63,199 bases of DNA from Bacteroidaceae bacterium (lineage in GTDB: Bacteria; Bacteroidota; Bacteroidia; Bacteroidales; Bacteroidaceae), in contig JAFXEF010000042.1 in NCBI GenBank assembly GCA_017520935.1, forward strand, positions 1 to 63,199. Direction: 5' to 3'. The notes under the pieces were generated by a model, which saw only the letters and a list, made by a program, of their open reading frames with translations, searched no databases and was not told the DNA's origin. Both the position numbers and the translations under genes were made by a program. Positions 9,946-20,000 of the stretch are shown piece by piece (within the stretch, counting starts at the first letter, position 1; each line of letters opens with the position of its first letter).

Positions 9946-11346
9946 ATGAATCTACCTGCTCCCTTTGAACATGCGATGCGATGCCTGTTGGGCGATGGCT
10001 ATGAAGCTTTCCGTGAAGCGTTGCTTGGCGAACCTGCCGTGAGCATCCGACTCAACCGTCGCAAGGTGTCTGTCGATGTGCCTTACGAATCTGTCCCCTG
10101 GACCACTGATGGCTATTATCTGGAAGAACGCCCACCGTTTACCTTCGACCCCCTCTTCCATTGTGGAGGTTATTATGTGCAGGAGGCTTCGTCAATGTTT
10201 GTGGAGCAGGCTGTGAGGCAACATCTTGGAACGGCCCGTGTGGCACTCGACCTCTGTGCAGCGCCTGGTGGCAAGAGTACGCTACTGCGTTCACTGCTGC
10301 CCGATGATGCGGTGCTTGTGTCGAATGAGGTGATGCGTCCCCGTGCCCAGGTGTTAGCCGAGAATATCACGAAGTGGGGTCATCCGCGCTGTGTCGTCAC
10401 CTCGAACTATCCGGCTGACTTCACTCCGTTGGGATCTCTTTTCGACCTTATTCTGGTGGATGCCCCGTGTAGTGGTGAGGGTATGTTCCGCAAAGACGAG
10501 GTGGCTGTGGCCGAGTGGAGTCCCGAGAATGTGGCTATCTGTTGGCAGCGCCAGCGTGATATACTCACCGATATATGGCCTACGCTCCGACCCGGCGGGT
10601 TGCTTGTCTACAGCACTTGCACTTTCAATACTGAGGAAGACGAGGAGAATGTGCGCTGGATGATGGACGAGTTAGGAGCAGAACTGCTCCCCGTCAATAT
10701 AGAGTCCACGTGGGGAATCACACCGACTCTTCTCCCCAACGTGCCTCACGTCTATCGTTTTTTGCCAGGACGTACTCGTGGTGAGGGATTCTTTATGGCG
10801 GTAGTGAGAAAGAACCCCGATGTAGACGATGTCGGTCACGTTGAGCTACCTTCCCGAAAACGTATGGCATCGGCTGCCGTGTCGAGGAGAACCTTGAAGT
10901 CGTCCGTTGTGCCCTCATGGATTACTTCTCCGGAAACCTATATATATAAGGAGGAAAGCAATGGTATCGTGGCTATACCTACGGATATGGAGCCGCTTTG
11001 CACATTGCTTGCCACTCGCCTCCGTCTGTTGAAAGCAGGCATATCTCTTGCGGAAGTGAAGGGGCGCGACGTGATACCTACCCACGAGCTGGCGATGAGT
11101 ACGGTACTTGCTCCCGAGGCTTTTCCTACTTGCGAGTTGAGCTATGTCGATGCTTTGCGCTATCTGCACCGCGAAGCCATCGTGTTGCCAAGCGGCATGC
11201 CGCGTGGTTTCGTTCTCGTCACGTGGCGCGGACTGCCATTGGGATTTGTCAAGAATATCGGTAACCGGGCCAATAACCTCTATCCGCAAGAGTGGCGTAT
11301 CCGAAGCAGCCATCTGCCCGAAAATGAAGTGAGGGTGGTGCCTTGA
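9946..11346 (+). CDS. RsmF-like 16S rRNA (cytosine-C5) methyltransferase
   Basis: 466 residues, close to the length of RsmF/YebU. The NOL1/NOP2/Sun SAM-binding core is complete: motif I DLCAAPGGKST, the motif IV cysteine in DAPCSGEGMFRKDE, and the motif VI catalytic cysteine in YSTCTFNTEEDE. The C-terminal third (from about residue 330) matches the PUA-like RNA-binding extension (LAEVKGRDVIPTHELAMS..., GFVKNIGNRANNLYP). Assignment to RsmF rather than RsmB follows from this C-terminal extension and the absence of an N-terminal NusB-like domain. The exact target cytosine is inferred from the family. Confidence 0.88.
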   Translation: MNLPAPFEHAMRCLLGDGYEAFREALLGEPAVSIRLNRRKVSVDVPYESVPWTTDGYYLEERPPFTFDPLFHCGGYYVQEASSMFVEQAVRQHLGTARVALDLCAAPGGKSTLLRSLLPDDAVLVSNEVMRPRAQVLAENITKWGHPRCVVTSNYPADFTPLGSLFDLILVDAPCSGEGMFRKDEVAVAEWSPENVAICWQRQRDILTDIWPTLRPGGLLVYSTCTFNTEEDEENVRWMMDELGAELLPVNIESTWGITPTLLPNVPHVYRFLPGRTRGEGFFMAVVRKNPDVDDVGHVELPSRKRMASAAVSRRTLKSSVVPSWITSPETYIYKEESNGIVAIPTDMEPLCTLLATRLRLLKAGISLAEVKGRDVIPTHELAMSTVLAPEAFPTCELSYVDALRYLHREAIVLPSGMPRGFVLVTWRGLPLGFVKNIGNRANNLYPQEWRIRSSHLPENEVRVVP

Positions 11347-11401
11347 GGTTCCCTGCCAACAATCACCGTTTTGTTTGTGCTGCACGTGCCTTGCCAAAAG
11401 T

Positions 11402-11441
11402 ACATTTAAGGCCCGCCAAAGAGTTGGCAGGCCTTAAATGT
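11402..11441. terminator. Bidirectional terminator between the methyltransferase gene and asd
   Basis: An 18-nt arm (11402-11419) pairs with 11424-11441 with a single mismatch and a 4-nt loop. It lies between convergent genes ending at 11346 (plus) and 11482 (minus). Confidence 0.6.
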
Positions 11442-11481
11442 TCAAGACTGATTCTTGAACTCGAAACCTCAAGAGGCATAG

Positions 11482-12492
11482 CTATTTCACTACTCCCTGT
11501 GCTACGAGATATTCGGCTATCTGCACAGCATTGAGGGCAGCGCCCTTCTTTATCTGGTCGCCTACAATCCAGAAGGTGAGACCATGGTCATTGGCAAGAT
11601 CCTTGCGGATGCGGCCCACGTATACGGGATCCTTGCCTGCAAGGAAGAGGGGCATAGGGTACTCTTTCTCGGCGGGATTGTCCATGAGCACCAGCCCATC
11701 ACCATTCGCAAAAGCCTCGCGAGCTTCCTCTACGCTGATGGGGCGCTCGGTCTCTACCCAAAGGCTCTCAGAGTGTGAACGTAGGGCAGGCACACGCACA
11801 CAAGTGGCGCTGACACGAATGTCAGAGTGCATAATCTTCTTGGTTTCATGATACATCTTCATCTCCTCCTTGGTGTAGCCGTTGTCGGTGAACACGTCAA
11901 TCTGAGGAATGAGGTTAAAGGCAAGTTGGTAGGCAAACTTCTCTACGGTGACAGGCTCATCGGCCAGTACTTGGCGGTACTGTTCGTAGAGCTCGGCCAT
12001 AGCAGCGGCACCGGCACCACTCGCGGCTTGATAGGTAGATACGTGCACGGTCTTGATGTGTGAAAGCTGCTCGATGGCCTTCAGCGCCACTACCATCTGT
12101 ATGGTCGTACAGTTGGGGTTGGCAATGATACCGCGGGGGCGGGTAAGTGCATCGGCGGCATTGACTTCGGGTACCACGAGTGGCACGTCCTCGTCCATAC
12201 GGAAGGCGCTGCTGTTGTCAATCATGATGGCACCATGTTTGGTAATCGTTTCGGCATACTCTTTGGAGGTACCGGCACCAGCCGAGGTGAAGGCGATATC
12301 GATGTCCTTGAAGTCATCGTTGTGCTGCAGCAATTTGACGGTGATATCCTTACCACGGAAGGTATAGGTACTGCCTGCACTGCGCGGTGAACCGAACAGT
12401 ACGAGTTCGTCGATGGGGAAGTTTCTCTCTTCGAGCACGCGGAGGAACTCCTGTCCTACAGCTCCGCTGGCTCCTACAATGGCTACTTTCAT
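11482..12492 (-). CDS. asd: Aspartate-semialdehyde dehydrogenase
   Basis: 336 residues, full length. It reduces aspartyl phosphate to aspartate semialdehyde with NADPH, the branch point to lysine/diaminopimelate, threonine and methionine. It has the NADP-binding loop GASGAVG (7-13) and the active-site motif NPNCTT with catalytic C128. The substrate-binding/catalytic His region [11 protein letters not shown] is also present. ATG at 12492. A minus-strand TATTTTTG box lies at 12536-12543. Confidence 0.97.
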   Translation of the reverse strand: MKVAIVGASGAVGQEFLRVLEERNFPIDELVLFGSPRSAGSTYTFRGKDITVKLLQHNDDFKDIDIAFTSAGAGTSKEYAETITKHGAIMIDNSSAFRMDEDVPLVVPEVNAADALTRPRGIIANPNCTTIQMVVALKAIEQLSHIKTVHVSTYQAASGAGAAAMAELYEQYRQVLADEPVTVEKFAYQLAFNLIPQIDVFTDNGYTKEEMKMYHETKKIMHSDIRVSATCVRVPALRSHSESLWVETERPISVEEAREAFANGDGLVLMDNPAEKEYPMPLFLAGKDPVYVGRIRKDLANDHGLTFWIVGDQIKKGAALNAVQIAEYLVAQGVVK

Positions 12493-12675
12493 GTCTTAAG
12501 TGATGATTGCGAATCCTAAATAATAAATATCGGCGCAAAAATACTACTTTTTCGTGAATAATGATACAGCGCAATGCGAAAACATGCATCTGTTGCGTCT
12601 TATTACCAAAAAAACGACAAACGATTCCTGCTAAAAGAAACAATGATGTGTCTTCTGTGTCGCTTCGCAACATAG

Positions 12676-12744
12676 AAGTTAGGCTGCGCCTCGGAAAAAT
12701 GCAAGCAAAAGCCTTGCTCTTTCGCTCAGCTTGCACTAACTTTG
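12676..12744 (+). repeat. Promoter-bearing intergenic repeat, family A copy 1
   Basis: Starts AGAAGTTAGGCTGCGCCTCGG and ends TTGCACTAACTTTG. The terminal AAGTTAG and CTAACTT are inverted repeats. The last eight bases TAACTTTG form a -7 box with CTTG 20 nt upstream (12713-12716), so the repeat itself provides the promoter for the sigma-factor gene starting at 12766. Related copies lie at 27608-27675 and 40255-40330. Confidence 0.7.
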
Positions 12745-12765
12745 TACCACCAAACAGAATATACC

Positions 12766-13311
12766 GTGGCGCTACCGACCGACGAAGACATACTTTTACA
12801 ACAATTGCGTGACCCTAAGACCCGGCGCACGACCTTCTCCGAAATGGTGAAGGCCTATAGTGAACCGCTCTATTGGCACATACGCCGTATGGTACTGAGT
12901 CACGACGATGCCAATGACCTGCTGCAAAATGTCTTCATCAAGGCGTGGACGGGACTTGACGGATTTCTTGGCAATGCCAAGGTACTCACTTGGCTCTACC
13001 GCATTGCCACCAACGAGACCATTACTTTCCTTAACCGCAACAGCAACCTCGGCTCTATGGATGAGGCTGAGAAGGTTGTTTCGCAACTTGAAGCCGATGA
13101 GTACTTTGACGGCGATGATCTGCAGGCCCGCCTGCAAGCAGCCGTGCAGACATTGCCCCCCAAGCAGCGCATGATATTCAACATGAAATATTTCGAGGAG
13201 ATGAAGTATGAAGACATCTCCAACATTCTGGGCACCAGTGTCGGAGCACTGAAGGCATCGTACCACCTTGCCGTGAAGAAGGTGAGTAGCTTTTTTGACG
13301 ACGATATTTAA
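12766..13311 (+). CDS. ECF-type RNA polymerase sigma factor
   Basis: 181 residues from a GTG at 12766. The frame is open to a TTG at 12742, but that codon lies inside the -7 box TAACTTTG, so it cannot be in the transcript. Region 2 (FSEMVKAYSEPLYWHIRRMV...DANDLLQNVFIKAW) and region 4 (LPPKQRMIFNMKYFEEMKYEDISNILG...GALKASYHLAVKKV) are clear, with only a short linker between them as in ECF sigmas. It is followed by a one-TM protein and a small exported protein. This is a common Bacteroidetes arrangement of sigma, regulator and envelope-stress partner. Confidence 0.93.
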   Translation: MALPTDEDILLQQLRDPKTRRTTFSEMVKAYSEPLYWHIRRMVLSHDDANDLLQNVFIKAWTGLDGFLGNAKVLTWLYRIATNETITFLNRNSNLGSMDEAEKVVSQLEADEYFDGDDLQARLQAAVQTLPPKQRMIFNMKYFEEMKYEDISNILGTSVGALKASYHLAVKKVSSFFDDDI

Positions 13312-13355
13312 ACCAAACATCCACAGACAAGTCATAAATATACAAATATACAAGA

Positions 13356-13730
13356 ATGCAACCCATGAGAGATGATAAAGAACTGAGGACCCGATGTGGC
13401 AAGGAGAATCCCTTCTGTACTCCTGAAGGGTACTTCGAGCAATTCCACGAGCATCTCATGACGAGCCTGCCCGAGGTGGAGCCTACAGCTCAGGAGCCTG
13501 TCCGTATCAGCCTCTTCACACATATCAAACCTTGGCTCTATATGGCAGCCATGTTTGTGAGCACCATCTTTGTCGTGCAAGGACTCATGTACGTACAGGA
13601 AAACCGCATTGCAGACACCACCCTTGTTGCTGAAGACATCTACACCGAAGAGGCCGACCACTTCATGTCGTCCTCGCTCTACAACGAGTATGCCTTGTAC
13701 TCATATCTCACCAGTAATGAAACCTACTAA
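13356..13730 (+). CDS. Single-pass membrane protein, putative anti-sigma partner
   Basis: 124 residues. A soluble N-terminal part of about 55 residues precedes one hydrophobic helix (about 58-80, WLYMAAMFVSTIFVVQGLMY) and a short acidic C-terminal domain. It starts 44 bp after the ECF sigma gene. The topology (cytoplasmic N-terminus, TM, periplasmic tail) and position suggest an anti-sigma or sensor role. There is no ZAS zinc motif or other anti-sigma signature, so this is inference from context. The KENPFCTPEGYFEQF opening is often seen in Bacteroidetes proteins encoded after ECF sigmas. Confidence 0.7.
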   Translation: MQPMRDDKELRTRCGKENPFCTPEGYFEQFHEHLMTSLPEVEPTAQEPVRISLFTHIKPWLYMAAMFVSTIFVVQGLMYVQENRIADTTLVAEDIYTEEADHFMSSSLYNEYALYSYLTSNETY

Positions 13731-13742
13731 TGCACCGACTAT

Positions 13743-14213
13743 ATGAAACGTTACCTATTACTCATCATCAGCATAGTTTGTCTTACCGCCTCTGCACAGG
13801 AGCAGGCAAGTGCTCCGCGTCGTCCACGTATGACCCCCGAGGAGTTCCAGACCAAGCAGAAGGAGTTTATCGCCCGCCATGCCGAGCTCACTGAAGAAGA
13901 GTGTACAGCCTTCTTCCCGCTCTATTTTGAGCTGCAGGACAAGAAGCATCAGGCCAATGCCCGAGTCTGGAAAAAAGTGCGTTCGGTGAAGCCTCACGAG
14001 CGCACCGAAGAGGATTGCAACGAGATGATTGATGCTTTGGCCGACGTTAAGATCGAGTGTGCCACACTGGAGAAGGACTATCTCAAGAGATTCAAAGAGA
14101 TACTCCCAGCCAAGAAACTCATGCGCGTTCAGATGGCCGAGGACCGCTTTCAGCGTGAACTTCTCAGAGGCATGCAGCAGGGACACGGCAAGAAGTCCGG
14201 AGAGAAGCAATAA
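13743..14213 (+). CDS. Small exported helical protein, Spy/CpxP-like
   Basis: 156 residues with a signal peptide (MKRYLLLIISIVCLTASAQ). The mature part is highly charged and helical: an LTEEECTAFFPLYFELQDKK segment, then LEKDYLKRFKEILPAKKLMRVQMAEDRFQREL. This resembles the LTxxQ-type helical repeats of periplasmic Spy/CpxP proteins. The start is 12 bp after the preceding stop, so it is the third gene of the sigma operon. Periplasmic chaperone or stress sensor is inferred by family and context only. Confidence 0.7.
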   Translation: MKRYLLLIISIVCLTASAQEQASAPRRPRMTPEEFQTKQKEFIARHAELTEEECTAFFPLYFELQDKKHQANARVWKKVRSVKPHERTEEDCNEMIDALADVKIECATLEKDYLKRFKEILPAKKLMRVQMAEDRFQRELLRGMQQGHGKKSGEKQ

Positions 14214-14290
14214 GTTTCCGATGTTTCCGCCCATGCGGTCGGCGGGCTATATATTACAGGACAACAACCAGCCTTTTCTAAAAAAACAGC

Positions 14291-14355
14291 ATCGCGAAGA
14301 AATTTTTGTTTCTACGCGATAAAAATTTTGTTTCTACGCGATGAAACAAAAATCG
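14291..14355 (+). terminator. Overlapping hairpins after the sigma operon
   Basis: ATCGCG at 14291 pairs with CGCGAT ending at 14320, extended by AGAAA/TTTCT around one mismatch. The element TTTCTACGCGAT is repeated at 14331-14342. It can alternatively pair through ATTTTGTTTC with GAAACAAAAAT (14343-14353). Mutually exclusive stems in an A/T-rich context suggest a terminator for the sigma operon; assignment is tentative. Confidence 0.4.
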
Positions 14356-14419
14356 CCTCCTTTACAGGGAGAGAATCTGCGGTCGTGAGCTGTCCGCGGA
14401 CAGACGGTATTGGCCGGAC

Positions 14420-14565
14420 AACCGACGCAGCGAGCGAGTGCAGAATCAAGCCTGCTTGAATTATGCCGAGCCGCAAGGAGGAAAACATAGTTAACCGACG
14501 CAGCGAGCGAGCGCAGAATCAAGCTTGCTTGAATTATGCCGAGCCGCAAGGAGGAAAACATAGTT
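14420..14565. repeat. 73-bp tandem repeat, two units
   Basis: Units 14420-14492 and 14493-14565 differ at only a few positions. Each begins AACCGACGCAGCGAGCGAG, contains a CAAGCNTGCTTG palindrome, and ends in AAACATAGTT. A 14-bp perfect palindrome CTGTCCGCGGACAG sits just upstream at 14390-14403. The 438-bp gap between genes is otherwise non-coding. The core wording (cgagcgag, gcagaatcaagc) recalls the family B intergenic elements. Confidence 0.85.
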
Positions 14566-14651
14566 AACTGTTGGTGGTGTGAAAAGTTCTTATTCTGCGA
14601 TATCGTTTCTGGATATATTTATTACTTTTGCACTATGTAAAGAACTATATC

Positions 14652-16229
14652 ATGAAAAGACTCCTAATAACAAGTCCTGAGATGGACGGCATTGCTCCTG
14701 TGATGCGAAATCTCACCATCTTCTGCCTACTGTTCGTCATCGGTATTGCTACCACTATGGCTCACAATGCTTGCTGTTTGCCTGCTGGCGAGAAGGCCGG
14801 TCTGCAGCTATCTGCCATCTATACCGATCACATGGTGATACAGCGCCACAAGCCCTTCGTCGTGCGGGGAACGGCCGATGCCGGCACCAAGATTACGGCT
14901 CGTCTGGGGACAGAGCGGAGGCGGACAACCACTGCCGAGGATGGCACGTGGCAACTTGCCTTCAAGAGCCGCGAGGCCACACGCACGCCCCTCACACTCA
15001 CTGTTACCGATGGCGACACCACCCTCACACTCACCGATATTCTGGTGGGCGAGGTATGGCTCTGCTCGGGGCAGTCCAATATGGCATTCATGTTGCACCA
15101 GTCGACCGAGGCTCAGGAGCATATAGCTGCGGCACCCGCCAAGGGAATACGTATCTATGATATGCGCCCCCGCGTATATACCGATGCTGTAGCGTGGGAC
15201 AGTGCCTCATTGGAGAAGCTCAATCGCCTCGATTACTACCTCCCTACCACGTGGCAATCTCTTACGACCGCCAATGCCCCTCATTTCTCGGCTGTTGCCT
15301 ACCACTTCGGTGCAATGCTGGCCGACTCGCTTGATGTTCCCATCGGGCTCATCTGCAATGCCGTGGGTGGAGCTCCTATAGAGGCGTATACCGATCGTCA
15401 CACCCAGGAGCAGCACCCTGTCTTGGCTGATGTCCTCACTGATTGGCGTCATAACGAGCGCATACAACCTTGGGTGCGCGGCCGTGCCAACCAAAACATA
15501 CAGCTCAGCTCCCATCCTCAGCAGCGTCATCCTTACGAGCCTTGCTACCTCTACGAGGCGGGTATCGCACCTTTGGCAGGCTTTCCTTTGCGCGGAGTCA
15601 TCTGGTATCAAGGCGAGTCGAACGCTCACAACGTGGAGCTCTTCGAGGTTCAGTTCCCTGCTCTTGTCCACAGTTGGCGCACGGCTTGGTCTGATACGGT
15701 TATGCCTTTCCACTTCGTACAACTCAGCAGCATCGCTCGCCCCACATGGCCTCATTTCCGCGATGTACAACGTCGCCTGGCTGAGGAAATTCCGCATTGC
15801 GGGATGGCCGTGTCGAGCGACCATGGTGACTCGCTTGATGTGCATCCCCGCCACAAGCGCCCCATCGGTGAGCGTCTGGCACGTATAGCTCTGCATCATG
15901 ACTACGGATACAGCCATGTCGCCAGCTCGGGACCTGCCATACGCCATGCCGAACGTGACGGGGAGTACCTCGTGCTCCGTTTCGACCATGGGTGTGGCAT
16001 GAAGTCCTCTGACGGACAGCCCCTGCGCACCTTCGAGGTTGCTGACGAACACGGGCAATATCACCCAGCTGACGAGGTGGAGGTGCGGGGTAATACTATC
16101 CGCCTGCATTCCAAGCACGTTCGTTATCCTCACCGTGCCCGCTACGGCTGGCAGCCCTTCACCCGCGCCAACCTCATCAATGCCGCCGGTCTGCCTGCCA
16201 GCACCTTTGAGATTGCAGTGAAGCCGTAA
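14652..16229 (+). CDS. Sialate O-acetylesterase-like SGNH esterase, exported
   Basis: 525 residues from the ATG at 14652; an earlier TTG lies inside the -7 box TACTTTTG (14623-14630). An internal ATG at 14703 would give a more standard signal peptide (MRNLTIFCLLFVIGIATTMA) and may be the true start. The N-terminal beta domain (IYTDHMVIQRHKPFVVRG...) precedes the SGNH domain with block I GQSNM (nucleophile Ser), GGAPIEAY, WYQGESNA and a late DxxH-type block (LDVHPRHK). Members remove O-acetyl groups from sialic acids or hemicellulose. With the M60 protease and GH2 enzyme nearby, host glycan use is plausible but not shown. Confidence 0.88.
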   Translation: MKRLLITSPEMDGIAPVMRNLTIFCLLFVIGIATTMAHNACCLPAGEKAGLQLSAIYTDHMVIQRHKPFVVRGTADAGTKITARLGTERRRTTTAEDGTWQLAFKSREATRTPLTLTVTDGDTTLTLTDILVGEVWLCSGQSNMAFMLHQSTEAQEHIAAAPAKGIRIYDMRPRVYTDAVAWDSASLEKLNRLDYYLPTTWQSLTTANAPHFSAVAYHFGAMLADSLDVPIGLICNAVGGAPIEAYTDRHTQEQHPVLADVLTDWRHNERIQPWVRGRANQNIQLSSHPQQRHPYEPCYLYEAGIAPLAGFPLRGVIWYQGESNAHNVELFEVQFPALVHSWRTAWSDTVMPFHFVQLSSIARPTWPHFRDVQRRLAEEIPHCGMAVSSDHGDSLDVHPRHKRPIGERLARIALHHDYGYSHVASSGPAIRHAERDGEYLVLRFDHGCGMKSSDGQPLRTFEVADEHGQYHPADEVEVRGNTIRLHSKHVRYPHRARYGWQPFTRANLINAAGLPASTFEIAVKP

Positions 16230-16238
16230 TTACGGTTA

Positions 16239-16745
16239 TCACCTGAAATCCTTGAGCTGAGTCTGTAGGCGCTGACGGGTGAAGAAGATACGGCTCTTGA
16301 CGGTCCCTAATGGGAGGGATAACTTGTCGGCAATCTCACGATACTTGAACCCCGAGACATGCATGGCAAAGGGTACGCGGTATTCGCGAGGGAGGGCATT
16401 GACAGCACGGCGTATCTCTTTGGTATCGTAGGCACTCTCGGTGCTTTCAAAGCCGGCATCCTGCGGCAACGAGAGGTGGTAAAGATTGTCGGTACGGTCT
16501 ACGAAGGTCTGGTCGCGCACTACTTTGCGGTAGTTGTTGATGAAGATGTTGCGCATAATCGTGTACATCCACCCCTTGAAGTTGGTGTCGGGGGTATATT
16601 TGTCTTGATTGTCGAGGGCTTTGAGCGAAGTCTCCTGCAGGAGGTCATACGCTTCGTCACGATCCATTGTCAACTTGTAGGCATAGCGCAGGAGTTCGTC
16701 TTGTACTGCGACCAGATCACTTTGAAAAGTTCCCATTGTAGTCAT
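16239..16745 (-). CDS. ECF-type RNA polymerase sigma factor (second)
   Basis: 168 residues from the ATG at 16745 (MTTMGTFQSDLVAV...). The open frame continues upstream through a TACCTTTG -7 box at 16826-16833 and is not used. Region 2 (DELLRYAYKLTMDRDEAYDLLQETSLKALDN, NFKGWMYTIMRNIFINNYRK) and region 4 (LPREYRVPFAMHVSGFKYREIADKLSLPLGTVKSRIFFTRQRL) are complete. A closely similar sigma factor is widespread and monocistronic in Bacteroides and Prevotella. It is convergent with the esterase gene (9-bp gap); no anti-sigma gene is adjacent. Confidence 0.93.
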   Translation of the reverse strand: MTTMGTFQSDLVAVQDELLRYAYKLTMDRDEAYDLLQETSLKALDNQDKYTPDTNFKGWMYTIMRNIFINNYRKVVRDQTFVDRTDNLYHLSLPQDAGFESTESAYDTKEIRRAVNALPREYRVPFAMHVSGFKYREIADKLSLPLGTVKSRIFFTRQRLQTQLKDFR

Positions 16746-16825
16746 AATTATCGTTCTTTTTATCGTTAATTGTTGCTGTCCTATTCCAGTGGTTATTGTC
16801 ATGCTGTTTTCATCTTCTGACGTTG

Positions 16826-16833
16826 CAAAGGTA
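16826..16833 (-). promoter_or_regulatory. -7 box for the second ECF sigma gene
   Basis: TACCTTTG on the minus strand matches TAnnTTTG and lies about 80 nt upstream of the chosen ATG. It rules out longer N-termini. No convincing -33 box was found. Confidence 0.5.
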
Positions 16834-16923
16834 CAATGACAAACGTAGGCTATGCGGGCAGAAACATGCGATTCGGGGGGTGGAAAATTGTTTTTGTACA
16901 AATTCCCCTCCCTAAATGAACAG

Positions 16924-16955
16924 CAGGCACCGCATTTTTATTGATGCGGTGCCTG
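16924..16955 (-). terminator. Hairpin after the M60 peptidase gene
   Basis: Perfect 12-bp stem (CAGGCACCGCAT at 16924-16935 with ATGCGGTGCCTG at 16944-16955) and an 8-nt loop, 48 bp past the stop at 17003. There is no long U-tract on the minus strand. Confidence 0.55.
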
Positions 16956-17002
16956 TAAATTAGTGTTTGTTATGTCTTTTTGGATATATTTCCGAGAAGA
17001 TT

Positions 17003-20000
17003 TTATCGGATTATCACCTTTTGGCCTCCACGGATATAGATACCCGAAGTGGGAGTAGTGACACGACGGCCCATGAAATCGTACAGCTCGGTGTCTGGTG
17101 CTGTGGTGACAGGGGCGATGTCTGTCGATGTACCTACTTTGGTGAACTGCCATACTACACTCTTCTTTTCAGAGGTCTGCACGTAGTTTGAGGTGTTGGT
17201 CATCCAATTACCTCCTTCAACCGTAGATACCACATAACCTCCTTGTGCTTCGTCGGGAGTAATGACGAATGACACGGCCGGTGTGTTGACCGACGGATCC
17301 ACAGCGATGTTGCTCTTTCCGCTTACAGCGTAGGCACCGCAATGGACCTCATGGTTTGCTATATAGAACTGTCCGTCGGTTGCACCGGGGAGGAAGTACC
17401 AGAGGAAGGCGGGGTCGTCATTCTCTGCCGAGTAGCTGGGCGTGTACTCCAATGCACGCAGGTAGGTGAGATAACGGGGAGCCGACTTTTCATAAGAGAG
17501 GAACAGCTCGCTGCCGATCGGCCTGATATAATAGAGCACGTAGCGATTCTCGGTAGAGGTCTCGGGCAGGTAGAGCGGCTTGCTGTAGGCTGCAGCGATG
17601 TTGTCGATAAGGGTGTTGATGGCATTGATGAGTACGGGTATGTTGTCGTAGCAGTCTACCAAGCGGCAATCCATCCAGTTGTGTTGGAAGACATATCCTT
17701 GCAGTTCACCTGCCCATGTCAGCAACGTGTCGGCTCCTACAAGAGGAGTCACGTCTGGTTGGAGAGCCATATTGCTTCCGTCCATCTCTGTGCTATAGTC
17801 GGTGATGAGATTAGAGAGTATCTCCTCAGCACGAGCCATCAGCACGGTCAACTGGGTATCGAAGACCTCGCTTTGTCCGTCAACGATACAGGTGAGATAC
17901 CAGGTAGATGCTTTTACATCGGAAGCCCATCCTACAACGCTTTTGCCTGCATCGCAGTGGAGAGCACCATACTGTTGCGAAGCATCGTTGATGGTGAAGG
18001 TGCCGTCGCCATTGTCCGTCACGGTGAACTTCACTGCATCGGCTGTTTTGGTGGCTGTTGCCGTAACCTGGGTACTTTGCCCGATAGAACTGATGTAATT
18101 TCCCGTGCTCTTGCAGCGGATGTAATATATGTCATCTCCTGCTGGCTCGAATGCCCACTGCTTGGTGTCGCTGCCAGTTGGGTCGGCAATGGTGCAACGC
18201 AGTTTGGTTCCCGATGTTCCCATAGAGTAGGATGAATAATTGGCGTTGTGCAGAGCATACCAGTTGGCGGCATAGATGGTCTGCTTGTTATCCGTAGCTG
18301 CTGCTATATGGCGCATCTCTTCATCGAGCAATGTAGCCCACTCACCATAGGTGTGGGTGCTTTGATCCTTGTTGTCGTAGGCGGTTTGGGCCTCATCGAG
18401 GAGAACCCCGAGAACCTCTACTGCCGATCCGAAATAGTAGCCGGGCTTCATGCCGGTCTCATCGCTCATTGCTATAGTAGCTTTTGCCTGCTTGATGGCT
18501 GCTGCCAATGCTGTATATTGTTGCTCTTCGTCGCCACCCTCAGCTGTGGTAGGTACGGGCACGTCGGTACCATCGGCTTGGGCTGCCACGATATAGATCT
18601 CCTGGGCCGCCACCTCGCCGGGCAGCGTGAAGGAGTGTTTGTTGGAGCCATAGAGTAGGGCATCGTCGGTCTTGGCATATACCTTGAAACCCACGGCACC
18701 TGTGCCTTTCGTGATGGTAATCTTGGCACCTGCCTTGCTGTAGAGGTAGCCTTCGGCCTTCACGCCGGTGTCCATATAGTCGGTATAATGACCCAGATCG
18801 CCGGCTTCTTCGGCAGACACAGAGGTGCCATGGTATAGCTTGCTGCCATTGCCACCATCGGTACGCGGTACGGATTTCACACGGTCCTCAATGAAGATGA
18901 TTGAGGGAGCCTTGGGATATTGGGCCGCATGAGCGAGGAATTCATCCACATCGCTCTGGCGGGTGGTGAGGTAGAAGTCGCCATAGTCGCCGATATGCTG
19001 CTTGTCGGTGAGCTCCAGATATCCCCAAAAACGGAAGAACTCTGAGAGGTCGAGCTGTGCCACATCACAACAGGCCTTGGCAAAGAGCAGCAGGTCTTCG
19101 TTGGCGTTCACATAATGGGCATAATACTTAGGGTCACGTGCCTTCATCGGGGTAGCACGCATGGCCTGCAAAACGCGAGGATAGAAGGTGGTGTCGACCT
19201 TGGCCTCGTGGAAGTAAAGATACAATTGCCAGAAAGAGCGCATAGTGCTGGCACCATCGCGCAGGATATAAGGCTTGTGATCGCCATAGTCGGCAAAGAT
19301 GACGCTATTGGCCGAACCGCGTGATACAAACTTGCCGAGTTTGTTCAGAGTTAAATTAGAGAAGAAGTTGTTGGATACTTCAGATGTTCCTACCGACTGG
19401 ATGGCTGCTTGATGCACATGCCCGTTCTCATGGGCAGGCCCCCAGCAATTATCGGCATTGCTCATCATGTTCTCGTAGGGGAGAAGGTTGCCGGTATAGG
19501 AATCGAGGTATTGGGTGCGATAGTGGGTGGCAGATTGGTATCCTGAAGTGAGGGAGATGGCACATCCGAGATTGTTGAACTTCTTCAGACGCACATCCTC
19601 AATGCCAAGCATATCCTGTTGCCAGCGTGTCATGTCATCCCACCAGCCAATGGCATCGGTAATGGTCTCGGGGCAGTACAGTTTCATGTAGTGGCGACTC
19701 ATGTGGAACATGATGCGCTCGCCCTTCACTTGGAATACATCGGCCGTGGCAAGATTGGTCATCATGTCTACCCAGTCGGCATCGTCGTGCTCCTCTTTAT
19801 TCCAGAATCCATTGACAACCCCCTGCTCCACGTGAATTTTCAGTGCGGGATAGTCGGTGATGAGGGTGTCGCTTTCCAATGAGGTGTGTCCCACATAGCG
19901 GATGAAAAGGTTGGAGTAGTCCTTCACTGTGGGCAACATATTGAGACCTTTCGTCAGGTTGTATGCCGTGCCCTGGATGCCCGAACCGCTGATGACCTCG

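Noticed and set aside
12742..12765. TTG start for the first ECF sigma factor
   Set aside because: The codon lies inside the -7 promoter box TAACTTTG, so it would not be transcribed.
14420..14565. Tandem repeat considered as a tRNA pair or riboswitch
   Set aside because: No cloverleaf or T-loop GTTCRANNC was found, and both units have identical palindromes rather than tRNA arms.
14628..14651. TTG start for the sialate esterase
   Set aside because: It overlaps the -7 box TACTTTTG. ATG at 14652 or 14703 is more plausible.
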